Shown one piece after another: positions 1 through 8,021 of a stretch of 31,341 nt of DNA (position 1 is the first letter of the stretch; each line of letters opens with the position of its first letter). The notes beneath the pieces are model-generated. The model did no database searches, was not told the DNA's origin, and saw only the letters and a list, made by a program, of their open reading frames with translations. Source of the stretch: Promethearchaeota archaeon (GTDB lineage: Archaea; Asgardarchaeota; Lokiarchaeia; Sigyniarchaeales; SOKP01). The DNA is taken from NCBI GenBank assembly GCA_030615145.1, contig JAUWZT010000006.1, forward strand, positions 1-31,341, in the 5' to 3' direction. The position numbers and the translations under genes are program-made.

Positions 1-424
1 TTTTTCCCCAGATATGGCTAGCGTCTCTTATTTCTACATTTCCATTTTTTATCCAAATAAAAATTGGGCTTTTTACTTTTCCCTCAATGATAATTGCATC
101 GAAACCAGCTTTTTTCAACTCTGGCCCCCAATATCCCCCCACTTCAGCTTCACCAAATCCATTTGTTAAGGGTGATTTTGCACCGACGCTATTTCTTCCT
201 GTTCCTGCAATAGATACTCCCGTGATTGGACCCGTAGCAAAAATCAACTTGTTTTCGGGACCAAGAGGATCTGTGTTAGGTTTTAATTCTTTTAGAAGAT
301 AATATGCAACAAAACCCTCTCCTCCAATATATTTCCTATAGAATATTTCTTCGGGATTTTCTATGCTAATCTTATCATTTGATAAATTAATTCTTAATAT
401 TTTGTTATTATAGCCAAATTCCAT
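1..424 (-). CDS. Aldehyde ferredoxin oxidoreductase, N-terminal part (cut by window edge)
   Basis: The reverse strand is open from an ATG at 424 to the window edge, giving 141 codons. The translation starts MEFGYNNKILRINL and contains IGGEGFVAYYLL, ATGPITG and a GRNSVGAKSPLTNGFGEAEV segment followed by GGYWGPELKKAGFDAII. These match the N-terminal tungsten-pterin domain of the aldehyde:ferredoxin oxidoreductase family, cytoplasmic enzymes that oxidise aldehydes to acids with ferredoxin. A GAGGT motif just upstream of the ATG supports the start. The C-terminal cluster-binding half lies outside the window, so the subfamily (AOR, FOR, GOR or a paralogue) cannot be told. Confidence 0.93.
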   Translation of the reverse strand, partial: MEFGYNNKILRINLSNDKISIENPEEIFYRKYIGGEGFVAYYLLKELKPNTDPLGPENKLIFATGPITGVSIAGTGRNSVGAKSPLTNGFGEAEVGGYWGPELKKAGFDAIIIEGKVKSPIFIWIKNGNVEIRDASHIWGK

Positions 425-924
425 CTTTAAACCTCTATTTAATAAAATTTTGATTATTCTAAAAATTTATTATTCATAAACATAAATTATTTGATAAAAT
501 AGATTTTTTAGTTAAATATGAATAAATAAATTTCCAAAAAAAATAAATCGAAAATCTACAAGACTATTTAAGAACAAATGTTCAATTTATTTAATGAAAT
601 CTTAAAATAATGAATTATTAGAGATATATACTTTGAATATCAATGGAAAACAATTTGAAGAAGGTTATATTTCAAAAATAATTGAGCTATTAAACTAAAA
701 AGCCTTTTTGGGGAACGATGAAGCATTAAATACTCTAGAAGAACTGTCTAATTCGGCTTTATATAAGCTAAGAAAAGCTGATAAAAGAAAGAGTTGATAA
801 TCACCAAAAAAGTTTTATATCAGAATTAATTTTTTCTTTCTTTAAGCATTTATTAGAACTAAATATTTAAGTGATAAAGGCTTTTTGATGTGATAAGGAA
901 TAACAAATTATAAATTTAGCCAGC
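425..924. other. Intergenic, AT-rich, between divergent AOR gene and tRNA
   Basis: No intact gene is visible. The first part should hold the promoter of the leftward AOR gene. A degraded reading frame lies at 606-797 and is listed separately. The remainder is AT-rich with no repeat or hairpin that stands out, and the last part should contain the tRNA promoter. Confidence 0.6.
606..797 (+). pseudogene. Short degraded reading frame with one in-frame stop
   Basis: One frame reads LEIYTLNINGKQFEEGY then SKIIELLN, a TAA at 696-698, and continues KAFLGNDEALNTLEELSN then SALYKLRKADKRKS before TGA at 797. Amphipathic, charged, protein-like sequence continues on both sides of the TAA, so this looks like the end of a small gene broken by a single stop. 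No ATG, GTG or TTG sits at a sensible place at its left end. The family is not recognised. It could also be chance, as the stretch is only 63 codons. Confidence 0.3.
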
Positions 925-1035
925 GCCAGCGTATAAAATTTATCATTCAAGATGAGTTTGCGCAACCGAGTAGTAAGGAGGCGGCCTGCAGAGCCGTTGC
1001 TTTCAGCATCATGGGTGCAAATCCCATCGCTGGCT
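925..1035 (+). tRNA. tRNA-Cys (anticodon GCA), with probable 5'-side intron and extended variable region
   Basis: The anticodon stem is 981-985/993-997 with a seven-base loop CTGCAGA, giving anticodon GCA at 988-990. The T arm is ATGGG-TGCAAAT-CCCAT (1011-1027), the 3' acceptor strand is CGCTGGC (1028-1034) and the discriminator base is T (1035), the cysteine identity base. The perfect acceptor partner GCCAGCG is at 925-931 (an overlapping copy is at 919-925), about 31 bases further upstream than expected. An intron between acceptor and D arm, roughly 932-962, is therefore likely; it contains a small TCAT/ATGA hairpin. Thirteen bases, including a TGC-TTTCA-GCA hairpin, replace the usual five in the variable region. 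Oddities: A at position 18, G at position 55 and an A-A opposition at 10/25. A divergent or decaying tRNA is the alternative. The gene directly precedes cysS. Confidence 0.7.
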
Positions 1036-1088
1036 CTTATATTCCTCATATTACTAATAATGCGCTCTTTTAAGGTGTATAAAATATC

Positions 1089-2531
1089 GTGAAAGTTTAT
1101 AATAGCTTAACATTTAAAAAGGAAGAATTTAAACCAATCGAACCTGGAAAAGTCAAAATATATGTTTGTGGCGTTACAGTATATAATTCGCCTCACCTTG
1201 GTCACGCAAAGTCCGCAGTCGCTTTTGATTTAATTCACAGATATTTAAAGTTTAAGGGCTATAAAGTTAATATCGTTAAAAATTATACTGATATTGACGA
1301 TAAAATAATTAAGACTTCTAAAGAAAGAAACATCGATTTTAGAACTTTAAGCAATCAATATATCGCTGAATATGAGAAAATCATGGAGATGCTCAATGTC
1401 GAGCAAGACACACGAAATCCACGTGCAACCGAAGTAATAGATTTTATAATTAATTTTATTAAAGAATTGATTTCTAAGGGACACGCTTACGAAAAAAATG
1501 GATCCGTGTACTTTTCAGTTAAATCATTTCCTGGATATAGTTCCACTCTTCAAAAGAGTAAAGATGAAGGAAAGGAAAGCGAAGAAGAAGATTACACAGT
1601 GGATCAAGATACTGCATTTGGAGAAGATAAGTTAGATAGTCGAGATTTTGCGTTGTGGAAAAAAATGAAAGAAGGAGAGCCTTTTTGGGAAAGTCCATGG
1701 GGTGAAGGGCGTCCTGGATGGCACATTGAATGTTCTGCTATGATCTTGAACATTTTAGGAGAAACAATTGACATACACGGGGGAGGTCAAGACTTGAAAT
1801 TTCCACACCACAGGAACGAAATCGCGCAATCAGAGTCTTACACTGGTAAAAAAATTGCGAATTATTTCCTTCATAACGGTTATGTTAATGTAAAAGATGA
1901 AAAGATGTCTCAAAGTCTCGGAAATCTTTTCACAGTAGCGGATATTGCCAAGCAGTACGACCCAATGATTATTCGTTGGTATTTGATATCGAGTCATTAT
2001 CGAAGTTCAAATAATTATACTAATGAAAGCATGGAGCAAGCTAAAAATACTTATAACCGATTAATAAACACGATTAAAAAAGTAAACGATGCTGAATTTG
2101 CTGAATCGAAATCAAAACAACTTAACGACTTAATTGCAAAAATCGAAAATGCGGAAAATAAAATTATTGACGCTATGGAAGATGATTTTGACACTCCTGT
2201 AGCTTTGGCAGAGTTGTTGACGCTATTTAGAGAAATTAACAAAGCTATACTACAAGATGGCTTGAAAATAAACCAAGAATTTAAGGATCGATTTTTCAAA
2301 TTTATAGAATTCAATGAAAAGATTTTCGGAATTTTTCCATCCTTAAATGCAAAAATGACTCCTTTCTCGTTTGAAAGCATGGATGAGAAAGATAAACTCA
2401 TCAAAAGTCTCGTTAATTTAATAATCGAAATGCGCGCTAAACTAAGAGATAAAAAACTCTACGATCTAAGCGATTTAATACGCGAACGGTTAAGAGAATT
2501 AGGTATCGATATCGAAGATAAAAAGTTATAA
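1089..2531 (+). CDS. cysS: Cysteinyl-tRNA synthetase
   Basis: A class I aminoacyl-tRNA synthetase that activates cysteine with ATP and charges tRNA-Cys. The 480-residue product has the family's usual length. Seen directly: zinc ligand C27 in VCGVTVYN, the HIGH-type motif HLGH at 36-39, GWHIECSAM with C215, the FPHHRNEIAQSE segment near 239-250, and the KMSKS-type loop KMSQS at 272-276. The start is GTG with an AGGTG-like motif upstream; no earlier in-frame ATG fits. It lies about 50 bases after a tRNA-Cys gene, so synthetase and substrate tRNA are neighbours. A direct CysRS implies that the SepRS/SepCysS route is not the only way to Cys-tRNA here. Confidence 0.97.
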   Translation: MKVYNSLTFKKEEFKPIEPGKVKIYVCGVTVYNSPHLGHAKSAVAFDLIHRYLKFKGYKVNIVKNYTDIDDKIIKTSKERNIDFRTLSNQYIAEYEKIMEMLNVEQDTRNPRATEVIDFIINFIKELISKGHAYEKNGSVYFSVKSFPGYSSTLQKSKDEGKESEEEDYTVDQDTAFGEDKLDSRDFALWKKMKEGEPFWESPWGEGRPGWHIECSAMILNILGETIDIHGGGQDLKFPHHRNEIAQSESYTGKKIANYFLHNGYVNVKDEKMSQSLGNLFTVADIAKQYDPMIIRWYLISSHYRSSNNYTNESMEQAKNTYNRLINTIKKVNDAEFAESKSKQLNDLIAKIENAENKIIDAMEDDFDTPVALAELLTLFREINKAILQDGLKINQEFKDRFFKFIEFNEKIFGIFPSLNAKMTPFSFESMDEKDKLIKSLVNLIIEMRAKLRDKKLYDLSDLIRERLRELGIDIEDKKL

Positions 2532-2555
2532 TTATAATTTATTTTTTTTAGGAAT

Positions 2556-3350
2556 ATGAAGCGATTTAAAATTCTATTTTTTACTCCACATATCGACGAC
2601 ATCGAATTTGGCGTGCCGTTTACATTTCTAGAATCGTTAAGATTAGGAAATGAAGTTGTAGAAGTGCTGATGACTAATTGTGAATTTGGAACGCATCGCA
2701 TTGAATTCAAGGGGGCTCGTTTAAAAAGAATTCGAACTAGAGAATTAGAAAACGCAAATAATGTGTACGCTAAATACACTAAAAACCATGTTCGAGTTTT
2801 AAAAGTAGGTTATATCGATGGTTACCTTACAATGAATAAATCGGTATTGAATAAAGTTGTAGACATAATTCGTACTGAAAAACCTGATATTCTATTTGCA
2901 CCAGACCCTTGGTATGCTCTTGATTATCATCCAGATCACATAAACGCTGGTAGATTGCCTTTCTTTGCTCTTAAGAAACTAAGTAAAAAAGAGCTACCTA
3001 CTCGTGTTTTTTATTACTACTCTTTCAAACCAAATTTCAAATTAAAATGCCGATGGAAAGACATCCAAATCATCGTTGAAGCATTGTCTCAGCATAGAAG
3101 CCAAGTAACTCCATTAAGCGTTAAATTAATAAGAATTTTTCGAAAATTCCTTTTCTTAAGGAGATTTTTTAGTACAGGCCACTTCACAGAAAATTTTCGG
3201 GAGCAAATATTTGACGAGGGATACCCCGAATTTCCAAGGAAGCATAATTTTTTGGACAATATAAAATATCTATTTTTTACGAGAATGACTGTACCTGGAT
3301 ATCAAAAATTACATAACTTAACACCAGAAGAATTAGGGTTAAGGAATTAA
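2556..3350 (+). CDS. PIG-L/LmbE-family N-acetyl-sugar deacetylase
   Basis: A 264-residue protein of the PIG-L (LmbE-like) family, zinc enzymes that remove the acetyl group from N-acetylglucosamine-type sugars on lipids or small molecules. The metal and catalytic motif PHIDD is at residues 11-15 (H12, D14, D15) and the second motif DYHPDH is at 123-128, both placed as in the family. The C-terminal third (residues 180-264) is basic and not family-typical. It lies 24 bases downstream of cysS on the same strand, so co-transcription is likely. The substrate cannot be read from the sequence; lipid-sugar or thiol-cofactor precursors are both known for the family. Confidence 0.88.
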   Translation: MKRFKILFFTPHIDDIEFGVPFTFLESLRLGNEVVEVLMTNCEFGTHRIEFKGARLKRIRTRELENANNVYAKYTKNHVRVLKVGYIDGYLTMNKSVLNKVVDIIRTEKPDILFAPDPWYALDYHPDHINAGRLPFFALKKLSKKELPTRVFYYYSFKPNFKLKCRWKDIQIIVEALSQHRSQVTPLSVKLIRIFRKFLFLRRFFSTGHFTENFREQIFDEGYPEFPRKHNFLDNIKYLFFTRMTVPGYQKLHNLTPEELGLRN

Positions 3351-3368
3351 ATATACATAATTTTGGCG

Positions 3369-3773
3369 TTAAATAGGGGGCGTACTACTTACTATTTTAT
3401 CGCCCTCTTCTAGTTGTTTGTAATGCTTGTATAGGATTGGTGCAAGCTTAATGTCTTTTGTAGTAGACACACTTAAAACTCGATCTTCCCCGGCATGTAA
3501 AATCAATAGGTATCCCTTACTACCTTTTATGTACGATTGTTCAAATTCGCCAAGACCCATTTCTCCAATAGCGCGTTCGCTCAATGAACAAAGTGCCGCA
3601 GTCATGGCTGCTAATCGCATATCATCTGCACTTGCGGGTAGTATAGAGGCAAGTGGTTGACCTGTATCTGCCGTAAGCTGCGCTGCTTTCACACCATCGA
3701 CATTATCCATAAGATCTTTTAACAAGTCTTCAAGCGAAGTTTTAAACTCCCGCCTTTTCTTTAACCCTTTCAT
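3369..3773 (-). CDS. Roadblock/LC7 domain protein
   Basis: A 134-residue single-domain protein with the roadblock/LC7 (MglB-like) pattern: an N-terminal helix (SLEDLLKDLMDNVDGVKAAQ), the strand/turn TADTGQPLAS, a central amphipathic helix DDMRLAAMTAALCSLSERA, then strands KGYLLILHAG and RVLSVSTTKD and a final helix. Proteins of this fold dimerise and bind or regulate small Ras-like GTPases; Asgard archaea carry many of them. No GTPase gene is next to it here, so the partner is unknown. It is convergent with the PIG-L gene with only 18 bases between the stops. Confidence 0.88.
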   Translation of the reverse strand: MKGLKKRREFKTSLEDLLKDLMDNVDGVKAAQLTADTGQPLASILPASADDMRLAAMTAALCSLSERAIGEMGLGEFEQSYIKGSKGYLLILHAGEDRVLSVSTTKDIKLAPILYKHYKQLEEGDKIVSSTPPI

Positions 3774-3909
3774 TGACCTTGAAGTTTACTCAATAATTAT
3801 ACGATTATATTTTCAAAATAGCTTTACTGCTTAAAAAAGAGCCTTTATAATATAAATTTTTGCACAAATTCTTAATATTTGTCTAATAAATCTTAATATC
3901 TCTTTAAGT

Positions 3910-4116
3910 TCAAGCATTAAAATAGTTAAAAGATGTGAAACCCTTTGCGGCTTTAATTTTAAGGGTTGTGTCAATAATTGCCAATTTATCCCCCAAATCA
4001 ACGAATCCAGTGTTGTTGCCCATGCCGGAATTTTCCTTACTTATAGCGCCATAAGTGCTTTCTGAAAATTGATTGAGATCAAAAAATTCTGAATTAAAAT
4101 CTAAAAAAGAATGACT
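3910..4116 (-). pseudogene. Remnant of a metallo-beta-lactamase-fold hydrolase (N-terminal piece)
   Basis: Reverse-strand frame from 4116 to a TGA at 3910-3912. The translation includes YGAISKENSGMGNNTGFVDL followed by GDKLAIIDTTLKIKAA. The part NTGFVDLGDKLAIIDTTL matches the conserved first strands of MBL-fold hydrolases (a SNAGFVDLGD...FDT pattern). There is no start codon upstream and the frame closes before the zinc-binding HxHxDH motif, so only about 67 codons survive. The left end of the structured element lies about 20 bases beyond its broken 5' end, so the element may have interrupted the gene. Confidence 0.5.
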
Positions 4117-4137
4117 TTAGAAAGTTTCAATGTGAAA

Positions 4138-4280
4138 AGGGAGACTCCTGCGACCAAGACCTAATAAAAAGGTCAGAAATAAAATAGGGGGAGTATTAGA
4201 TGAGTGCTTTACGCACTACCAAAAGACAAAAATCCAGGGCGGTGCAGGAGTCATGGTTATGTTTCCCTATTTTATTTTTT
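4138..4280. ncRNA. Structured element with nested and competing inverted repeats (ncRNA, riboswitch or MITE)
   Basis: GACTCCTGC (4143-4151) pairs perfectly with GCAGGAGTC (4244-4252), and AGGGA (4138-4142) can extend it with TCCCT (4264-4268). Inside are two more hairpins: GACC/GGTC (4158-4161 with 4171-4174) and AGTGC/GCACT (4203-4207 with 4213-4217). Separately, the 13-base AAATAAAATAGGG (4177-4189) is perfectly complementary to CCCTATTTTATTT (4265-4277), followed by a T run. This last pairing crosses the first stem, so the two form either a pseudoknot or alternative structures. No known RNA family is recognised. The strand cannot be fixed; T runs on the + side suggest +. A miniature inverted-repeat element is the main alternative. 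Confidence 0.45.
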
Positions 4281-4611
4281 TTATTTAATTCATGTTACTT
4301 AAATTTAAATTCAAAAGTGTTGTCTTACTTTTGTCTTACTCTACGATAACTAATATTTTTCTGATATTTAAATCTTTTCTCTTATTTAGTTTTTAAAGTT
4401 ATTAGATGTAAAGAATTTTGTGTAAGACCCAATTATATTTACAACTAATTTTTTATTGATGAATAATAGGTTGTATGAATACAGATTATGATTTTTAAAA
4501 TTAAAATGAATTTTCAAGTAATAATCATTAATATTTTTCGAGTTAAGTGCTATAATATTCCGACAAATTCTTGTAACTCTGTTAATCTATCGAAAATTAA
4601 AAGAAAAATAA

Positions 4612-6333
4612 TTATAATGTATTTATTACCTTTTCTTTAGGAGCGTATGCATCTTGTACTGCGTAGTTGTTAAAGTTAATGCTGTAGTGGTCTCGCCAGT
4701 GTGCCTTCACTTCTTCCATCATATCTTCGTGAACGCTTTCCTTGAATTTCCCTTCAGCACGAATCAATGTTCCCATAGGCGCTGCCATGATTTCACCGTT
4801 TTTTACTACTATTTGACCTTCCTTTATCGTATACGCTGCGCTCGAAAACGCTTTCTCTATCGCTTTGCCGTCCATCGTCTTTGGATCAAGTTTATATACT
4901 GCCACATCGCCGATTGCTCCAACTCCAAGATGACCTCGATCTCTTAATCCTAAGGTTTTGGCATTTCCAGCTCGAGTGATAATGCATAACTCATTCAATG
5001 TATATTCTCTATCAAGGTCTGGCAAGGTTGTTGCTGTACTGGCTTTATTTGAGACGACATTTTCCAACATGTCTTTTCGGGATTTACGATCCATTAACCA
5101 CTTGAATACAATCGGATAGGTTGTAAATGGTGCTCCGTTGGGATGGTCTGTCGTGTGGCTAATCTGCCAAGGATCGTTGATTAAGAGCATTAACTCGAGG
5201 GCAATTGCCCATTGGATAGCGTTTACCCCTGTCTTCGGAGAAAAGAAATAGGGGACTATTCCCGATCCTGATTCTGCTTCGATTTGACCGTTTATCCATT
5301 TCATTCCTGGTTTTGCACCCCAAGGACTCATCCCTCCTAAGTGATGCAGGGCATGCTCCCACGGTCCGTCTCCAGTCATCGTAGTAGTAGCGTATTTTGT
5401 AAAAACAATTTGACCGTTATCCAGAGACATGTGTTTGTGCGAATTGACATACTCTGCTATTTGGGACGCTCCAGATTCGAAATTTCCCCAATTTGTGCCG
5501 GCGTAAGCATTGAATTGGCAATGGGTTACATGAAATGATCGCTCTCTCTCACCATAGGGTTCGATTCCTTCACATATTTTAAAAGTTTCTATTGAATGCT
5601 CGTAATTTCCAGGATGACCTAAATTATTACAATGGACATGAATTGAATGTGGTAATCCTAACAGTTCATTTGCTTTTGCTAAACTTTCGACAATCTGCCT
5701 GGGTGTAACATCCCAATGCAAGACTGGAGAGTCCACGCTATCACAATTCTTGCCCCATGCCCAGTTTTCCACGCCTCCTGGATTGACGATTTTAATCGCA
5801 TAACCTTTCGTTACCTTTAAAATCCAATTTACGTAGGCCGCTAACTTTTCAATGTCATTATCTCTAACAAATCTGAGGACATACCAGTTATTTCCAAAGA
5901 TAGGCATCGCTAATTTATCGATAATAGGAATTTCTAGAAACTCTTCGTGAGTATGTCGAGCCTCCAATAAAGGCATAGCAGGCTCACATACGGTAGTATA
6001 TCCTAACTTAGCATATCTATAACCCGTAGCCCATGTGCTTGGTACGCTAAATCCAGAACCAGATCGCGTTATTTTAGTTTTTTTCTCGTTATATTCTGGC
6101 ACTTTATCTTCAGGTCGAAAACATCTTCCGGTATTTACTTTTGCCCCAGCGATGTGTGAATGAATATCAACTCCTCCCGGCATAATTATCATGCCCGTGG
6201 CATCGATAACTTTTGCGTCTCCATTAACCTTATTAACAACCATGCCATCTTTAATGTAGATATCCTTCTTTTCGCCGTCGATATTGTTCAAAGGGTCGTA
6301 AACTAAGCCATTCTTTATTATTAAATCGCTCAT
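4612..6333 (-). CDS. fwdA: Formylmethanofuran dehydrogenase subunit A
   Basis: A 573-residue protein of the amidohydrolase superfamily matching FwdA/FmdA. In the Fwd complex FwdA is the dinuclear-metal hydrolase that condenses formate, made by FwdBD from CO2, with methanofuran: the first step of the archaeal methyl branch. Visible are the metal motif HSH (H58, H60) in PGGVDIHSHIAG, the likely carboxylated lysine in YAIKIVNPGG, further histidines in HVHCNNLGHPGNYEHS and VTHCQF, and the metal-binding aspartate in SHTTDHPNGAPF. Length is as usual. No other Fwd subunit is adjacent; flanking DNA on both sides is non-coding, so it appears monocistronic here. Confidence 0.96.
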   Translation of the reverse strand: MSDLIIKNGLVYDPLNNIDGEKKDIYIKDGMVVNKVNGDAKVIDATGMIIMPGGVDIHSHIAGAKVNTGRCFRPEDKVPEYNEKKTKITRSGSGFSVPSTWATGYRYAKLGYTTVCEPAMPLLEARHTHEEFLEIPIIDKLAMPIFGNNWYVLRFVRDNDIEKLAAYVNWILKVTKGYAIKIVNPGGVENWAWGKNCDSVDSPVLHWDVTPRQIVESLAKANELLGLPHSIHVHCNNLGHPGNYEHSIETFKICEGIEPYGERERSFHVTHCQFNAYAGTNWGNFESGASQIAEYVNSHKHMSLDNGQIVFTKYATTTMTGDGPWEHALHHLGGMSPWGAKPGMKWINGQIEAESGSGIVPYFFSPKTGVNAIQWAIALELMLLINDPWQISHTTDHPNGAPFTTYPIVFKWLMDRKSRKDMLENVVSNKASTATTLPDLDREYTLNELCIITRAGNAKTLGLRDRGHLGVGAIGDVAVYKLDPKTMDGKAIEKAFSSAAYTIKEGQIVVKNGEIMAAPMGTLIRAEGKFKESVHEDMMEEVKAHWRDHYSINFNNYAVQDAYAPKEKVINTL

Positions 6334-6688
6334 CGTAAATTTCCTTAGTTATAAGTTTAGTTTTGATTAATCTTAAATTGACAAATAAATTTGAAATTGT
6401 ACTATTAGTATTAAAAATCTATTATTTTTATAAAGATTTATTATTTAATTTAAGTTAATATGAGAATTGGATTATCGGTATTAAAAGATCGTTTTAATAA
6501 AAATTTAAGATGTGAATTTTGAATTCAAAAGCTAAAAATTAGATTGTATCTATGTTTTTAAATAAAACTTAAAAATTGGACTAAAAAGTCATTAACAAAC
6601 TAAATTTTTTTAAGAGTGAAAAAATATATTTATAAATTAATAAACTTCTTTTATAAAAAAATAAAAAATAGCTTTTCGGTGAAAAAAT
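6334..6688. other. AT-rich divergent intergenic region
   Basis: This 355-base gap lies between the divergent fwdA and membrane-protein genes and should contain both promoters. It is extremely AT-rich and many TATA-like stretches are possible, so none is singled out. A loose repeat is seen around 6402-6430 and 6471-6500 (ATT-A/C-GGTATTAAAA-type). No RNA gene or gene remnant is recognised. Confidence 0.5.
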
Positions 6689-7186
6689 TTGGCATTAGGT
6701 AAAATTTTTATTATTTTAGGAGCGCTCCTTAGTATACTTGGTACATATGTTTTTGCTATTTATGCTGGTGGTACGGGTTATGTAGGTTCTGGTATTGGAT
6801 TTATTATTAATTTAGGCATTTTATTTGAAAATGCAGCCACATATGCTACTAGTTTAAGCATTGAAGTTTGGCTTTTTTATATCCTGGTGGTCGTATTTCT
6901 GATCTTTCTTGCTGCTGGCGCACTACAATTAATAGGGGTGAAATCCAGAGTTGCTGGCTTGATCTTTTCACTCTTTCCATTGGGTGTTGGATTAATGTTT
7001 ATTTCCTTGGCTTACGCAGACTTCTTAGGCATAAAATCTGCTTTTTTCGAAAATTTCTTTATAGGTGAACATTTCGGAAACTTTTTCCCCATTCTTATAA
7101 ATCTAGGAGACCTCGCTTTAGGAGCCTATCTTCTCGTTGGTGGTGGTGCTCTCGGCTTAATCAGTACATTTCTTCCACGAGAATAA
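6689..7186 (+). CDS. Small four-helix membrane protein, unknown function
   Basis: A 165-residue hydrophobic protein with four predicted membrane segments, around residues 5-25, 60-82, 86-108 and 132-155, separated by short loops. No catalytic motif or known domain is recognised. The start is TTG: the sequence cGGTGA ends about six bases upstream and is a good Shine-Dalgarno match, while the nearby GTG at 6679 is out of frame. It stands alone between fwdA and the mobA-like gene, and its function cannot be inferred from context. Confidence 0.75.
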   Translation: MALGKIFIILGALLSILGTYVFAIYAGGTGYVGSGIGFIINLGILFENAATYATSLSIEVWLFYILVVVFLIFLAAGALQLIGVKSRVAGLIFSLFPLGVGLMFISLAYADFLGIKSAFFENFFIGEHFGNFFPILINLGDLALGAYLLVGGGALGLISTFLPRE

Positions 7187-7223
7187 TTTAATTTTAAAAT
7201 ATTTCTTTTTTATTTTATAATTT

Positions 7224-7895
7224 TTATAGATTCTTGTCAGAGACCGATTCTAATGTTTTGATATCCCCTGGTTTGTTAATATTTTTAAAGGATAATAGAT
7301 TTTGGTCAAAAAATTTAATTTTTTGTTCAATTGAGACATATTTAACTGTCCAATCTTCACCGATTATTTTCGTTAATTTGTATTGCTTTCGCTTTAAATT
7401 TCTTAACGAGGTTTTATAAGCTTTTTCAACGGGATAAATAGCAAATAAAGGCTCTCTAAAACCATTATTCCATTTGGGCATATAGCAATCATATTGACCA
7501 CATTCCTTTATCATATAATCAATAACTTCATAACTAAAAAGGGGATTATCGCAAGAAAATACAAAAACTTTTTGATACGTGAGTTTTTTTAACTCTTTAA
7601 ATGTTGAATATAAACCTAAAATAGGGGAACGTACATTTTGGTTTAAAATTATATCGTCGTCGTCTAAAATGAAAGCCATTATTTTAGTTATATCAATTTC
7701 ATTTATGTAATTCTGAATTTGATGTTGAGAATTAGCTACAAGAAAAATATCGTGATTAAAACGAGATAACGTTTCTAACTGATACGAGATAAGAGGTTTC
7801 CCTTTAAATTTAAAAAGTCCCTTATCAGTCCCGAATCGAGTGCTTTTTCCACCAATTAGAATTGAAAAAGCAAGGTATTTATTTTTTTCGCTAAT
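7224..7895 (-). CDS. mobA: MobA-like molybdenum cofactor nucleotidyltransferase, no canonical start codon
   Basis: Reading upstream of the first internal ATG (7679), the frame stays open and encodes LAFSILIGGKSTRFGTDKG, the nucleotide-binding signature of MobA-type guanylyl/cytidylyltransferases, which attach a nucleotide to molybdopterin. Later residues fit the fold (VFVFSCDNPLFS as the metal-binding DNP-type motif; FREPLFAIYP). With the signature included the protein is about 223 residues, normal for MobA; the ATG-only version of 151 residues lacks the active-site loop. No ATG, GTG or TTG occurs between the upstream in-frame TAG and the signature; the best start is ATT at 7895-7893, giving SEKNKYLAFSI. 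The role fits the Mo/W-pterin enzymes (Fwd, AOR) encoded nearby. Confidence 0.82.
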   Translation of the reverse strand: MSEKNKYLAFSILIGGKSTRFGTDKGLFKFKGKPLISYQLETLSRFNHDIFLVANSQHQIQNYINEIDITKIMAFILDDDDIILNQNVRSPILGLYSTFKELKKLTYQKVFVFSCDNPLFSYEVIDYMIKECGQYDCYMPKWNNGFREPLFAIYPVEKAYKTSLRNLKRKQYKLTKIIGEDWTVKYVSIEQKIKFFDQNLLSFKNINKPGDIKTLESVSDKNL

Positions 7896-8021
7896 TTCCT
7901 AACAACTTTCTCTTAAATTAATTAATAATCTATTAAACCAATTATTAAAAATTATAAATCATTTAAATTAGTTGTAGTTATAGTAGATTTTAAAAATCTT
8001 TTTCTTCACTAAAGTAATATT

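Larger units (their letters stand above)
3774..4611. other. 838-base region without an intact gene
   Basis: This gap holds a metallo-beta-lactamase remnant (3910-4116, -) and, directly beside it, a structured element with inverted repeats (4138-4280), both listed separately. From 4281 to 4611 the DNA is very AT-rich and nothing else is recognised apart from two near copies of a TTTGTCTTAC-like decamer at about 4319-4340. Confidence 0.6.

Noticed and set aside
1001..1010. TTTCAGC read as a TCA anticodon loop (tRNA-Sec) within the tRNA
   Set aside because: The flanking bases do not form an anticodon stem and no long variable arm would remain; the GCA anticodon with its 5-bp stem and U73 fits tRNA-Cys.
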